Source: Penaeicola halotolerans (GTDB lineage Bacteria > Bacteroidota > Bacteroidia > Cytophagales > Cyclobacteriaceae). From it: a DNA stretch of 64,000 nt. The stretch covers positions 372,001-436,000 of the forward strand of contig NZ_JAEAGO010000001.1 of NCBI RefSeq assembly GCF_016464625.1, in the 5' to 3' direction. The translations under genes were made by a program, and so were the position numbers. Shown here in pieces: positions 53,087-61,524 of the stretch; within the stretch, counting starts at the first letter, position 1, and every line of letters begins with the position of its first letter. The notes beneath the pieces were generated by a model that had not been told where the DNA came from, ran no database searches, and saw only the letters and a list, made by a program, of their open reading frames with translations.

Positions 53087-54220
53087 ATGTCAAAACGTAT
53101 CTTAATTACAGGGGGCGCGGGATTCATAGGAAGTAATTTATCTCTAGCTTTGATCAAACATGGTTATGAAATTACAGTATTAGATAACCTCTCTCCACAG
53201 ATACATGGTACGCATCAGGATTCACCCCTTTACTTATCTATCAAGGATCAGGTAAATTTCATACTAGGTGACGTCTGTGATAAAGCTGTATGGGAGAGCA
53301 CCCTAGCAGGTCAAGACATTGTAGTACACCTGGCGGCTGAAACAGGTACTGGACAGTCACAATATCAATTGGAAAAATATGTGGCAGTTAATAGCATGGG
53401 GACAGCTAATTTGTTAGATCATCTAGTGAATAAAAAGCACCAAGTAAAGCGATTGGTGATAGCCTCTTCTCGTGCGATATATGGAGAGGGCAAATACCAT
53501 TGTTTAGAGCACGGTGACGTCTACCCTTTAGCTAGATCACAAAAGCAAATGGATTTAGGTCAGTTTGAACCTACTTGTCCCATCTGTCAAGGGGCTTTAC
53601 AGTTAAAGCCGACAGATGAAAATGCGAAAATTCATCCTGCGTCTATTTATGGGATTACCAAGCAAAACCAAGAACAAATGATTTTGAATATTGGGGAAAG
53701 CCTAGGGATTTCAGCCATAGCCTTTCGTTACCAAAATGTCTATGGCCCTGGACAGTCTCTTAAAAATCCATATACAGGTATCTTATCCATTTTTAGCACA
53801 CAAATGCTCAATGGTAATGACCTCAACATCTTTGAAGATGGCTTAGAGAGCAGGGACTTTGTATATATAGATGATGTGGTGAAAGCAACAGTCTTAGGAG
53901 TAACTGCCAAGCCTGAGATCAGTGGAATCTACAATGTAGGAGCAGGGATCAATACCTCGGTCATTACAGTAGCCAAGAGTCTTCAAAAGCTCTATGGAAC
54001 TGAGGTAGCGATCAAAGTAAGTGGTAATTACAGATTAGGTGATATCAGACATAATTATGCTGATCTCAGTAAGATCAAAAAGGAATTAGGTTTTGAGCCA
54101 ACAGTAAGTTTTGAAGAAGGACTAACTAAATTTGCAGAATGGGTGAAAACACAGCCTCTTCAAGAAGATCTCTACAAGAAATCAATAACAGAGTTGAAGG
54201 AGAAAGGACTTTACAAGTGA
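53087..54220 (+). CDS. NAD-dependent sugar epimerase, dTDP-rhamnose 4-epimerase-like
   Basis: The 377-residue extended SDR has ITGGAGFIGSN (7-17), the YxxxK pair in SIYGITKQNQEQ, and FRYQNVYGPGQSL. Unusually for SDRs it carries a cysteine insertion (CLEHGDVYP and CPICQGALQLKPTDE), which is typical of the WbiB-type dTDP-L-rhamnose/6-deoxy-L-talose epimerase group and may bind zinc. It would make a rare deoxy-sugar donor for the glycan. The reading frame of the next gene overlaps its end. Confidence 0.88.
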   Translation: MSKRILITGGAGFIGSNLSLALIKHGYEITVLDNLSPQIHGTHQDSPLYLSIKDQVNFILGDVCDKAVWESTLAGQDIVVHLAAETGTGQSQYQLEKYVAVNSMGTANLLDHLVNKKHQVKRLVIASSRAIYGEGKYHCLEHGDVYPLARSQKQMDLGQFEPTCPICQGALQLKPTDENAKIHPASIYGITKQNQEQMILNIGESLGISAIAFRYQNVYGPGQSLKNPYTGILSIFSTQMLNGNDLNIFEDGLESRDFVYIDDVVKATVLGVTAKPEISGIYNVGAGINTSVITVAKSLQKLYGTEVAIKVSGNYRLGDIRHNYADLSKIKKELGFEPTVSFEEGLTKFAEWVKTQPLQEDLYKKSITELKEKGLYK

Positions 54221-55482
54221 TCACTCCCATATTTGTCTTGGCAGTCAATGAATTCAAACAGGATTCTGGAGGTACTATCCGGATAATAGGGCTTTTACAG
54301 CAATTAGTAAACCTGGATAGACCTATCTACCTATTGTCAAATGCAAGTGGAGAACAGTTACTCAGATTCCCTAAGGAAATTCAGCACATACACATCAACC
54401 ATATTTTTGGAAGAGAGGAGAAGAGAAAGTTTCAAGGAAGACTAGGTGTATTTCCCAATTTTCTCATGAAGAGATGGTATAATGATTTTCTGATGAAGTT
54501 TAAAACCATCTCTAAGACTTTTGCATTAGAAACACATGATATATTGACTTGTGAATATTTAGACAATTCACTTGGATACTTCCTCAAATCCAATGGCTTG
54601 ATCAAGGGTTATGTAAACGATCTACATGGAGTAGCCACATTAGAATTCAAATTTCAAGCACAGTTTGAAAAAAAACTTGTTAGAAAGACGAGCTTTTGGT
54701 TGAAATATCTTGTCTCTGATCTCTTAGATGCCAAAGTATGTAATCATGCTAAGGGCATGATTTATGCGAGTGAGTCCATGAAATCATTCTTTCAAAAAAC
54801 CTATCCTACCTTAGAGAATACTCCTAGCGTCATTTTGCCTTATTTATTAAGTGATGGATTCGATCAAGTAGCTATTGACAAAGAGTTACTGGCTAATCTT
54901 GGAGAGAAATTTGAAATAGGGCAAGAAGACAAGGTAATCTTGTTTGCAGGCGGCTTCAAGCAAACAGGCGGCATTCAAGATTTAGTGACTGCATTTGAAA
55001 ATGTTTACCTTTCGAACAAGGATATCAAATTGATTCTTATTGGGGATGGACCTACTTTCAAAGCAGTACAAGAACAAGTCGAAAATTCCCCAGCGAAGAA
55101 TAATATTTATTTGGTGGGTAGAACTCCCTATCATCATTTACGAACTTATCAAGAATTAGCTGATATCTTAGTTTGCCCAGACAGACAAAATGTATATTCT
55201 GAACTCATCATCCATGTGAAATATTTAGATGCCTTAGCATCAGGTAAACTGGTCATCAATGGGAGTTTTGCCAGTGTGATGGAAATCAATCAAGAGGAAA
55301 AATTATCCTTGACTTTTAAGCCCTCAAATATTGATAGTTTAACCTCTGCTTTGACCAAGGCACTCCACTATCAAGAGACCTTATCAAAGAAATATGAAGG
55401 GAATTTGAATTATGTACGACAACACTTAACTTATGCTTCTCAAACAAAATCATTTCAATCCCTGTCCAATTTGTTAGCATAA
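54217..55482 (+). CDS. glycosyltransferase, GT-B type
   Basis: I chose the GTG at 54217 (GTGA overlap with the epimerase stop), giving 421 residues that begin VITPIFVLAVNEFKQDSGG. An ATG at 54139 would overlap the epimerase by 82 bp and add an unconserved leader. The donor domain has VILFAGGFKQTGGIQDLVTA, LIGDGPTFKAVQ, VGRTPYHHLRTYQELADIL and VCPDRQNVYSELI. EX7E is not clear. Specificity is unknown. Confidence 0.86.
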   Translation: MITPIFVLAVNEFKQDSGGTIRIIGLLQQLVNLDRPIYLLSNASGEQLLRFPKEIQHIHINHIFGREEKRKFQGRLGVFPNFLMKRWYNDFLMKFKTISKTFALETHDILTCEYLDNSLGYFLKSNGLIKGYVNDLHGVATLEFKFQAQFEKKLVRKTSFWLKYLVSDLLDAKVCNHAKGMIYASESMKSFFQKTYPTLENTPSVILPYLLSDGFDQVAIDKELLANLGEKFEIGQEDKVILFAGGFKQTGGIQDLVTAFENVYLSNKDIKLILIGDGPTFKAVQEQVENSPAKNNIYLVGRTPYHHLRTYQELADILVCPDRQNVYSELIIHVKYLDALASGKLVINGSFASVMEINQEEKLSLTFKPSNIDSLTSALTKALHYQETLSKKYEGNLNYVRQHLTYASQTKSFQSLSNLLA

Positions 55483-55483
55483 A

Positions 55484-56701
55484 ATGCTAGATATCATCAT
55501 CCTTTTTTTCTGTTTATTACTTCTGGTTAGTACCAATCGTAAGCTAGCTTTCAAATATAGATTGAGTGCAAAAGCCAGTAGGCATTTAGATTACTTACTA
55601 GCCTACCATATATTATTTAGCCTTATCTTTACTTATTATATTTTAACTTTTGGAGGAGATTCTACTGGGTATTGGAGGTTAAACTTACAACAAGTTTATG
55701 TTTCAAACCCCTCTCTGTTTGCATATTATGGAGTAAGTACTAAGTTTCCTTTATTCCTAAACTATATTCCGTCTAAGTTATTAGGATTAGATTACATCAC
55801 TGGAAATTTGCTTTACAGTTTTTTAGGCTTTATAGGGATTCGATTTTTATACTTAATGTATGCACGTTATTACCCACAAGACATCAAGGTTTATGGTATC
55901 CGTTTATTTCCATGGTTGTTTTACCTACCCAATATCCACTTTTGGTCTGCTGGGGTAGGGAAGGACACCCTCTGCTTTTGGGGCATTGCTTGGTTTGCTT
56001 ATGCCATGCAAAATTACAAAAGGAATTTACCTCAACTCATCATAGCTTTCCTCTTTGTGTACCATGCCCGTCCTCACATGGGCTTTATTTTACTAGGCGC
56101 AGCGGCAATTGCTGTATTAATTGGCTCAGAAGTAGGAACGGGTAGTAAGTTTATGTTGATCGTTTTAAGTGCTTTTATATTCTTTCTAATTTCAGATCAA
56201 GTGTTAATTTTTCTCCAAATAGAAGATTTTTCTTTTGAGTCCTTAGAAGACTTGTCAAGGTCACAGCAAGCTTTTTTAAACAGAGCTAGCGTGGGGTCAG
56301 GCATTGATATCTCAGGCTATCCACTACCTATAAAAATACTGACCTATCTGTACAGGCCATTATTTATTGATGCGCATAATATTGTCGCCTTGATCAGTTC
56401 GGTAGAGAATTTCATTTACCTACTCTTGACTTTTAAGCTTTTTAGAAATTTTTCCATACAGTCCTTTAAAGATGCACCACTATTTTTAAAGGTGGGTTTG
56501 ATCACCTTTGTACCCGTGACTGTGGCTTTTGCCAATAGCCTCAGTAACCTAGGGATCACCATGCGTATGAAGAACATGACCATGATTTACCTCTTATTAT
56601 TCATCGCCTGGGCCATCCACCACACCCGCCAGCAGAAGCTCATCAAAGCCTACAAGCACCGCCTACAGATAGAGAAATTACGCAAACGCGCAGCTGCATA
56701 A
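55484..56701 (+). CDS. polytopic membrane protein, candidate Wzy-type polymerase
   Basis: The 405-residue protein has about ten hydrophobic helices and no recognised enzymatic motif. A large loop holds FLPNIHFWSAGVGKDTLCFW, with Trp/Gly/Lys/Asp residues that resemble the conserved WSAGIGKD region of EpsG/Wzy-like polysaccharide polymerases. The C-terminus is a basic tail. Its position at the end of the glycosyltransferase block suits a polymerase. Function is inferred. Confidence 0.7.
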   Translation: MLDIIILFFCLLLLVSTNRKLAFKYRLSAKASRHLDYLLAYHILFSLIFTYYILTFGGDSTGYWRLNLQQVYVSNPSLFAYYGVSTKFPLFLNYIPSKLLGLDYITGNLLYSFLGFIGIRFLYLMYARYYPQDIKVYGIRLFPWLFYLPNIHFWSAGVGKDTLCFWGIAWFAYAMQNYKRNLPQLIIAFLFVYHARPHMGFILLGAAAIAVLIGSEVGTGSKFMLIVLSAFIFFLISDQVLIFLQIEDFSFESLEDLSRSQQAFLNRASVGSGIDISGYPLPIKILTYLYRPLFIDAHNIVALISSVENFIYLLLTFKLFRNFSIQSFKDAPLFLKVGLITFVPVTVAFANSLSNLGITMRMKNMTMIYLLLFIAWAIHHTRQQKLIKAYKHRLQIEKLRKRAAA

Positions 56702-56739
56702 TTATTTATTACTGTAATGTATACGTATCATAACATTAA

Positions 56740-57783
56740 ATGAACAGACTTCACAACCTAGATTACCTAAGAGGAATAGCAGCATTTAGTATCATGATAT
56801 ATCATTACCTTTCATGGTCTTATGGTAACTTTTCATCAGAACATTTTATGGGTAGGGTGGGAATTTATGGAGTTTCTGTATTCTATATATTAAGCGGTTT
56901 GACCTTAAGTCACGTCTATGCAGAAAAATTAAATTTATCTTCAGAGGGAATATCTATCTTTTTTAAGAAAAGGATATTTAGAATTTTTCCATTATTATGG
57001 TTAGCGTCTATTGCAGCTATTATTTTAAAACAAAAATCACCCGAACTTATTGATGTCTTTTTGACACTTACGGGTCTTTTTGGCTTTTTTACTTGGGATA
57101 CCTATTATGCTACAGGAGCTTGGTCTATTGGTAATGAGTTAGTATTTTATGTATTCTTTCCTTTCTTTATATACATTCTTAGGCGAGGTACACCACTTAT
57201 TTTTGCTTTAATAATTTTATTTTTCTGTTTACATACCTACTTTGCCTACGTTATTTTAGATGAAAATAATTCCTTATCATCTCAATGGAGAGATTATGTC
57301 AATCCTTTGAATCAGATATTTTTATTTTTGGGAGGGATGTGTATCAAATCGATTTTTGATAAGTTAGATTTAAAAAATATTTATGCTTTCATCCTTATTG
57401 TGATAGCATTACTTGGGTTTGTCTGCTATCCAGTTTCAGGTGATACAATTCATTTAATTACAGATGTGAACAGATTGTTTTTTACAGGTATTTGCTTTAC
57501 TCTCTGTATTGGTTTTTATAAGCTTACCTACACTGCTCCTGTTTGGCTTCACAAACCTCTGGCAATACTAGGAGAATCAAGTTACTCTTTATACTTATTG
57601 CATGCGATAGTTTTTAGTGTTATATCTTTCATATTAAATAGATTAGACATAAATAATAACTTTTTTGACAGATATTTGGAGATTAGAATAGCATTGTCTG
57701 TAATAGTTTCCTTGTTTGTAAGTTTTCTCTCTTACAATTATTTTGAAAAGTATTTCATGAGGTTAGCAAGTCGTAAGGGTTAA
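56740..57783 (+). CDS. acyltransferase-3 family membrane protein (OafA-like)
   Basis: The 347-residue protein opens MNRLHNLDYLRGIAAFSIMI with the family RGIAA segment and a conserved His in YHYLSWSYG. About ten helices follow, with SIGNELVFYVFFPFFIY and LLGESSYSLYLLHAIVFSV. It O-acetylates surface sugars using acetyl-CoA. Last gene of the glycan locus; a GAGACG hairpin with a T-tract lies 24 bp after its stop. Confidence 0.9.
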   Translation: MNRLHNLDYLRGIAAFSIMIYHYLSWSYGNFSSEHFMGRVGIYGVSVFYILSGLTLSHVYAEKLNLSSEGISIFFKKRIFRIFPLLWLASIAAIILKQKSPELIDVFLTLTGLFGFFTWDTYYATGAWSIGNELVFYVFFPFFIYILRRGTPLIFALIILFFCLHTYFAYVILDENNSLSSQWRDYVNPLNQIFLFLGGMCIKSIFDKLDLKNIYAFILIVIALLGFVCYPVSGDTIHLITDVNRLFFTGICFTLCIGFYKLTYTAPVWLHKPLAILGESSYSLYLLHAIVFSVISFILNRLDINNNFFDRYLEIRIALSVIVSLFVSFLSYNYFEKYFMRLASRKG

Positions 57784-57807
57784 TTCATAAAAGCATATTT
57801 ATTTTTT

Positions 57808-57831
57808 AGAGACGCGATTCATCGCGTCTCT
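57808..57831 (+). repeat. GAGACG hairpin repeat, copy 4
   Basis: Identical 24-mer to copy 1 (34727), again followed by a T-run and again placed just after the last gene of a transcript. It could act as the terminator of the glycan operon. Confidence 0.85.
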
Positions 57832-57851
57832 TTTTATTTCCATCATATCGT

Positions 57852-57880
57852 AGAGACGCCCTAAATGGGCGTCTTTTTTT
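57852..57880 (+). repeat. GAGACG hairpin repeat, copy 5
   Basis: AGAGACGCCC and GGGCGTC arms around TAAAT, then a T-run. Same family. Confidence 0.75.
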
Positions 57881-58689
57881 ATTTTAGGAAATTAGATCAC
57901 TTTTGTATCAGACCGTTTCATGAACCCATGCCCTTTTTGTTACCCTCCCATGGGTGATAGGCCATCCCTATAGGAGGTAAATGCGACCCGCTTCCTCCCT
58001 TCAGGAGGGAGGCCGTCCCTTTGGGAGATAAATATGACCCATTATGGGTCTAGAATGGCAGTGTAAACTAGCATATTGTTGCCAATCCAAGCAAAATCTC
58101 AGTGAAATTACCTCCCGAAAAAGTACAAATGATATTTTACATTTTTAAAAGGCTCAAAACTTTAACTATTGGTAGAATCTGTGGTATTTACTTGATGATT
58201 CTCCGACTCATCCTAGACTTTCCCCAGGGTTATCCTCGACTCTTCCTCGACTCTTCCTCGAGTATACTTCGACATTATTTTTTCAGAGACCCTTTGCGGT
58301 ACCTCTAAAATGGCGTTTTTGGGGAATTCATAGAATACCATGAATTCTTAAAAAAAGGATAAAAATATAAGATTTTGAGAGGTTTTTCAGTATCGTTAAA
58401 TTGATGCTATTTATGGCGTCTCTAAAAAAGGACAATAAACATCTAATCCTACACTGTCTGCGACCAGCTAACCTCGTTCGTACATAAGCGCGCTACTTCG
58501 AGACCCTTCGTACCTCAGGGTGACAATGCAGACGGGGTGCCATTTAATGAAAATACTTAATGTTATTAACTATTCTTGAAATGCTGATTTGTTGGAAAAT
58601 GCCACTTTTGTCATGCCGCACATGAGGCATCTCGGACTACTGTGGCTACTGACCTACTACCACCAGCTGGTCGCACCTGCCTCCCTTAG

Positions 58690-58945
58690 GGAGGAAATGC
58701 ATCGGATGAAACGATAAAGGCCTGAAAGGTCGAAATAAAATAGCATAGGGTGAAGCCCTATGTATATGTGATTTCGTTACAAACACTAGCCCTGTAAGGG
58801 TGTAACAACTACTTGCCGTAATATGCATCGGATCATACGATTTGTTTTGTTTCGCACTTTCAGCGCTTGAAATAAACTGTACCTTAATTATATCACAGGG
58901 CTTCACCCTGTGCTGATTTGTCTTGCGCCTTCAGCGCTGTATCGT
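58690..58945. repeat. composite block of palindromes
   Basis: Four palindromic cores in 256 bp: CATAGGG..CCCTATG (58744-58762), GTTACA..TGTAAC enclosing CCCT-GTA-AGGG (58776-58806), CACAGGG..CCCTGTG (58894-58912), and flanking GCATCGG, TTTCAGCGCT and TTCAGCGCT motifs in both orientations. The left half and right half are imperfect inverted copies around about 58820. This has the look of a REP-like dispersed element, with no transposase next to it. Confidence 0.65.
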
Positions 58946-59010
58946 TTGCAACGTCATCCTCCCTTAAGGAGGCAGGGGCGAGGGCTTGACCCGAAGCCAT
59001 CTAGGTGATC

Positions 59011-59066
59011 ATCAACTCATCACCCATAACCCATCACTCATAACTTATCACCCATCACCCCTCACT
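59011..59066. repeat. second heptanucleotide array (8 units)
   Basis: Eight tandem 7-bp units of the form NATNACN: ATCAACT, CATCACC, CATAACC, CATCACT, CATAACT, TATCACC, CATCACC, CCTCACT. The sequence differs from the pseC heptamers but the period is the same. It is non-coding, between the repeat field and the ice-binding gene terminator. Confidence 0.85.
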
Positions 59067-59083
59067 CTCTGACATTTCTACGC

Positions 59084-59118
59084 AAAAAAAGAGACAGTCC
59101 GTATACAGACTGCCTCTC
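59084..59118 (-). terminator. terminator of the ice-binding protein gene
   Basis: On the minus strand a stem of about 9-10 bp with one bulge (GAGGCAGTC/GACTGTCTC) is followed by seven T residues. It begins 23 bp after the stop codon. Confidence 0.8.
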
Positions 59119-59140
59119 AAAAAATAAGTGGTGTAAAAAA

Positions 59141-60214
59141 TTAGGGGATTTTTACCACATTAGCATCCAAGATGACTGCTGTTTGAGCCAAAGCTCTGCC
59201 ATCTAGGCCGGCACCAGTTTCTAGAGTGATACCTGTTTTAGAGAGTATCACGCCCTTCATCTGGGCAGTAGTTCTGATCGTTACTTCACCAGCTACTTGC
59301 CAAAATATATTTTCTACATTAGCCCCACCACTCAAAGTGATGCTAGTAGCAGCACTCATCGTCAGGTTACCAGCTATTTGGAAGATCCAAACATCAGTAG
59401 CACTACCTGAAAGCGTCATATTGGTAGGGATGATCACATTATTGGTCCATTTGTACACACCTGGTACGAGTGTTTTACCACCTAGGTCTCCCGCATGGAT
59501 CTCTACAAAATCAGGTGATGTACGATCCGCAGCATTGTTATAGGCCGTATTCATATTATCAACAGCTGTCGTTAGATTAGATGGAGTAGGAGTAGACATA
59601 TCTGCTGCATAGACTCTACCTACCACCTGTGATGAAGTAGCAAAGCTGATATCATCTACTAAGTCAAAGCCTGTGATGTATGAAGTAGCTGCAGGACTGA
59701 GGGCTACATTGCCAGTGATAGCGGAAGTAGGGCTATTGGTAATAGCAGTCTTTGCTAGGATCACATAGTTACCAGAGGTACCCAGATCTACAGGTTGTAT
59801 AGCGGCAGCATTACCTCCAGTAGTGAATGTCCACGAGTAACTTTCAGCCAATGGCACACCTGCGATATTTTTTGCAGAGACATTGACCGTAGCAGTATAT
59901 AGCGCTGCGGCAGCTAGACTTTGTGTAGGGGTAAAAGTAGCCGTTCTGTCTTCATAGACTAAAGTACCTGCCACATTAGTATTGCCCTGTCTTAGGGTAA
60001 AAGTATTGCCAGCTAGGGTAGAAGCGGCCATGTCTTCATCAAATGTAAAAGAGATCGTTGCGTTTCTCTCCACATTGGTGTCATTGCTATCTGGTGTAGT
60101 AGAAGCTACATTAGGAGCATTGGTATCATTATCTTCATCATCTTTACATGCTGTAAAGAGCATACTGGTAGACAAAACTAACAGCATCATGATTTTGGTG
60201 AATTGCGTCTTCAT
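59141..60214 (-). CDS. ice-binding (DUF3494) lipoprotein with Ig-like domain
   Basis: The 357-residue protein has a lipoprotein signal ending LFTAC at Cys23. The next residues KDDED match the acidic K-(D/E)2 surface-export signal of Bacteroidota lipoproteins, so the protein is probably on the cell surface. Residues 33-133 form a Big_5/SbsA-type Ig domain (ISFTFDEDMAASTLAGNTF, then YSWTFTTGG). Residues 137-357 form the DUF3494 beta-solenoid, with GVYKWTNNVIIPTNMTLSG, DVWIFQIAGNL, NIFWQVAGEV and GRALAQTAVIL. Family members bind ice and inhibit recrystallisation or anchor cells to ice. It is monocistronic with its own promoter and terminator. Confidence 0.93.
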   Translation of the reverse strand: MKTQFTKIMMLLVLSTSMLFTACKDDEDNDTNAPNVASTTPDSNDTNVERNATISFTFDEDMAASTLAGNTFTLRQGNTNVAGTLVYEDRTATFTPTQSLAAAALYTATVNVSAKNIAGVPLAESYSWTFTTGGNAAAIQPVDLGTSGNYVILAKTAITNSPTSAITGNVALSPAATSYITGFDLVDDISFATSSQVVGRVYAADMSTPTPSNLTTAVDNMNTAYNNAADRTSPDFVEIHAGDLGGKTLVPGVYKWTNNVIIPTNMTLSGSATDVWIFQIAGNLTMSAATSITLSGGANVENIFWQVAGEVTIRTTAQMKGVILSKTGITLETGAGLDGRALAQTAVILDANVVKIP

Positions 60215-60265
60215 TTTTTCTTTGTTTAGTTGCCCGTTACTGGCGGACTATCGAGTATTCACTAG

Positions 60266-60296
60266 CAAAATATAAGTGGGTGCTCGGTCTAACAAA
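60266..60296 (-). promoter_or_regulatory. candidate promoter of the ice-binding gene
   Basis: On the minus strand TTTG, a 19-bp spacer, then ATATTTTG (near the TAnnTTTG consensus), 52 bp upstream of the start codon. Motif-based and imperfect. Confidence 0.4.
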
Positions 60297-60352
60297 GGTG
60301 AGGAGGAAGCTTGCCTGATGTATTACACAATGAATAGCATTTGTTACATAAA

Positions 60353-60922
60353 TCACAGATTTTCCAAACTTCCTTTCCTTTTCTCTTTGAGTTGCTTGTA
60401 ATAGGAGGGAGAAAGCCCTGTGATTTTTTTGAATTGATTAGAAAGATGGGCTACACTACTGTAATGCATTTTAAAGGCGATTTCTGAAAGATTCAGTTCA
60501 TTATAGAGTAGCAGCTCTTTGACGCGTTCGATCTTATGGAGGATGATATACTGCTGTAATGTCATGCCTTTGACTTCTGAGAAAATATTGGCTAGATAAG
60601 TATAGTCATACTGTAGCTTTTCGCTGATGTAAGTAGAGTAATTCGTCTTAGGGAGTTCCTCAGAGTGATGGATGATATCGATCACCGTATTTTTGATCTT
60701 TTCTACCAGTATATTCTTTTTGTCTTCCATGAGCTCTAGGCCTGATTGTGAGAGGATGGTAGCGAGTTGATTGATTTGCTCAGTATTGATCTCTTGTGGG
60801 ATTTCTATAGTGCCTAGGTCTACGAGGGCATGATCTATATTCATGCGTTTTAGTGCTTCGCTGACAACAATTTTGCAGCGTTGACTCACCATATATTTGA
60901 TGTATAATTTCAATTGAAGCAC
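60353..60922 (-). CDS. AraC-family regulator with HMA-like N-terminus
   Basis: The 189-residue protein has a C-terminal AraC double helix-turn-helix (about 95-185), with LNLSEIAFKMHYSSVAHLSNQFKKITGLSPSYYK. The N-terminal ~70 residues start KLYIKYMVSQRCKIVVSEAL, which resembles the MVCxRC motif of small HMA-like domains found before such HTHs in Bacteroidota; the first metal cysteine is replaced by Ser. It is a paralogue of the 60970 gene on the same strand. Target and signal unknown. Confidence 0.88.
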   Translation of the reverse strand: MLQLKLYIKYMVSQRCKIVVSEALKRMNIDHALVDLGTIEIPQEINTEQINQLATILSQSGLELMEDKKNILVEKIKNTVIDIIHHSEELPKTNYSTYISEKLQYDYTYLANIFSEVKGMTLQQYIILHKIERVKELLLYNELNLSEIAFKMHYSSVAHLSNQFKKITGLSPSYYKQLKEKRKGSLENL

Positions 60923-60969
60923 AGTTTAATGAAAAAAAATAAGGCCAACTAGCTCTAAAAAGAGTATAA

Positions 60970-61524
60970 TTAGATGGCTTCTTTGAAACGCTTTTTGCGC
61001 AAAACCTTATAAAAGGTAGGACTCAAACCAGTAACTTTTTTGAACTGGTAAGCTAAAGTAGACCTGTTCTTAAAACCAAGCTTTACGGCTAAGGCACTTA
61101 AGTTGAGGTCTTCATATATTAACTTTTCTTTGACCACTTCTATCCGACTGATGAGGACGTAGTGATCCATAGAGATGCCCTTCACCTCTGCTATCAAATG
61201 CGTGAGTTTTTGATAAGATTCGTTGACTTGTTTTTCGATCAACTGGGGGATGATGTCTGGGGACGGTGCTACCGTCTTATGCAGCAGCTCATCTAAGGTA
61301 AGGTCTATGGCTTCGAATAATTGACTTTTCTCTTTATCGAGCAGGACCATCCCTGATTTTTTAAGTAAGGAGGTGAGTGTTTTACGGTCTGCAGCCTTTA
61401 GGTCCTTTGCTAGCTGTATCTGTCCTTTGCCAGAGACGGCATTTGGATAGCCTAGATCTGCTAGTGCCTTTTTAGCAATAGAAGTACAGCGCATACTGAC
61501 CATATATTTGATGTAAAGTTTCAT
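60970..61524 (-). CDS. AraC-family regulator with HMA-like N-terminus, paralogue
   Basis: The 184-residue protein has the same layout as the 60353 gene: KLYIKYMVSMRCTSIAKKAL at the N-terminus, then a helical linker, then an AraC HTH with LNLSALAVKLGFKNRSTLAYQFKKVTGLSPTFYK. The two genes lie 47 bp apart on the same strand, probably from tandem duplication, and may be co-transcribed. Again the first metal-ligand Cys is Ser. Confidence 0.88.
   Translation of the reverse strand: MKLYIKYMVSMRCTSIAKKALADLGYPNAVSGKGQIQLAKDLKAADRKTLTSLLKKSGMVLLDKEKSQLFEAIDLTLDELLHKTVAPSPDIIPQLIEKQVNESYQKLTHLIAEVKGISMDHYVLISRIEVVKEKLIYEDLNLSALAVKLGFKNRSTLAYQFKKVTGLSPTFYKVLRKKRFKEAI

Larger units (their letters stand above)
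57784..59083. other. second repeat field, no supported gene
   Basis: About 1.3 kb without a convincing gene. In order it holds two GAGACG hairpins (57808, 57852), CCTCCC/GGGAGG units (57945-58030), a CTCGACTCTTC duplication (about 58232-58260), a fragment resembling the dispersed CTTCG...CAGGGTGACA repeat (about 58495-58525), a large block of hairpins (58690-58945), another CCTCCC unit, and a heptamer array (59011). Short frames such as 58102-58308 have no family resemblance. Confidence 0.75.

Noticed and set aside
58102-58308. 68-codon frame in the second repeat field
   Set aside because: No start context or homologous motif; runs through low-complexity CTCGACTCTTC duplication.
58646-58906. 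86-codon minus-strand frame
   Set aside because: Translation of the palindrome block.
59226-59543. 105-codon plus-strand frame within the ice-binding gene
   Set aside because: Antisense shadow of the DUF3494 domain.
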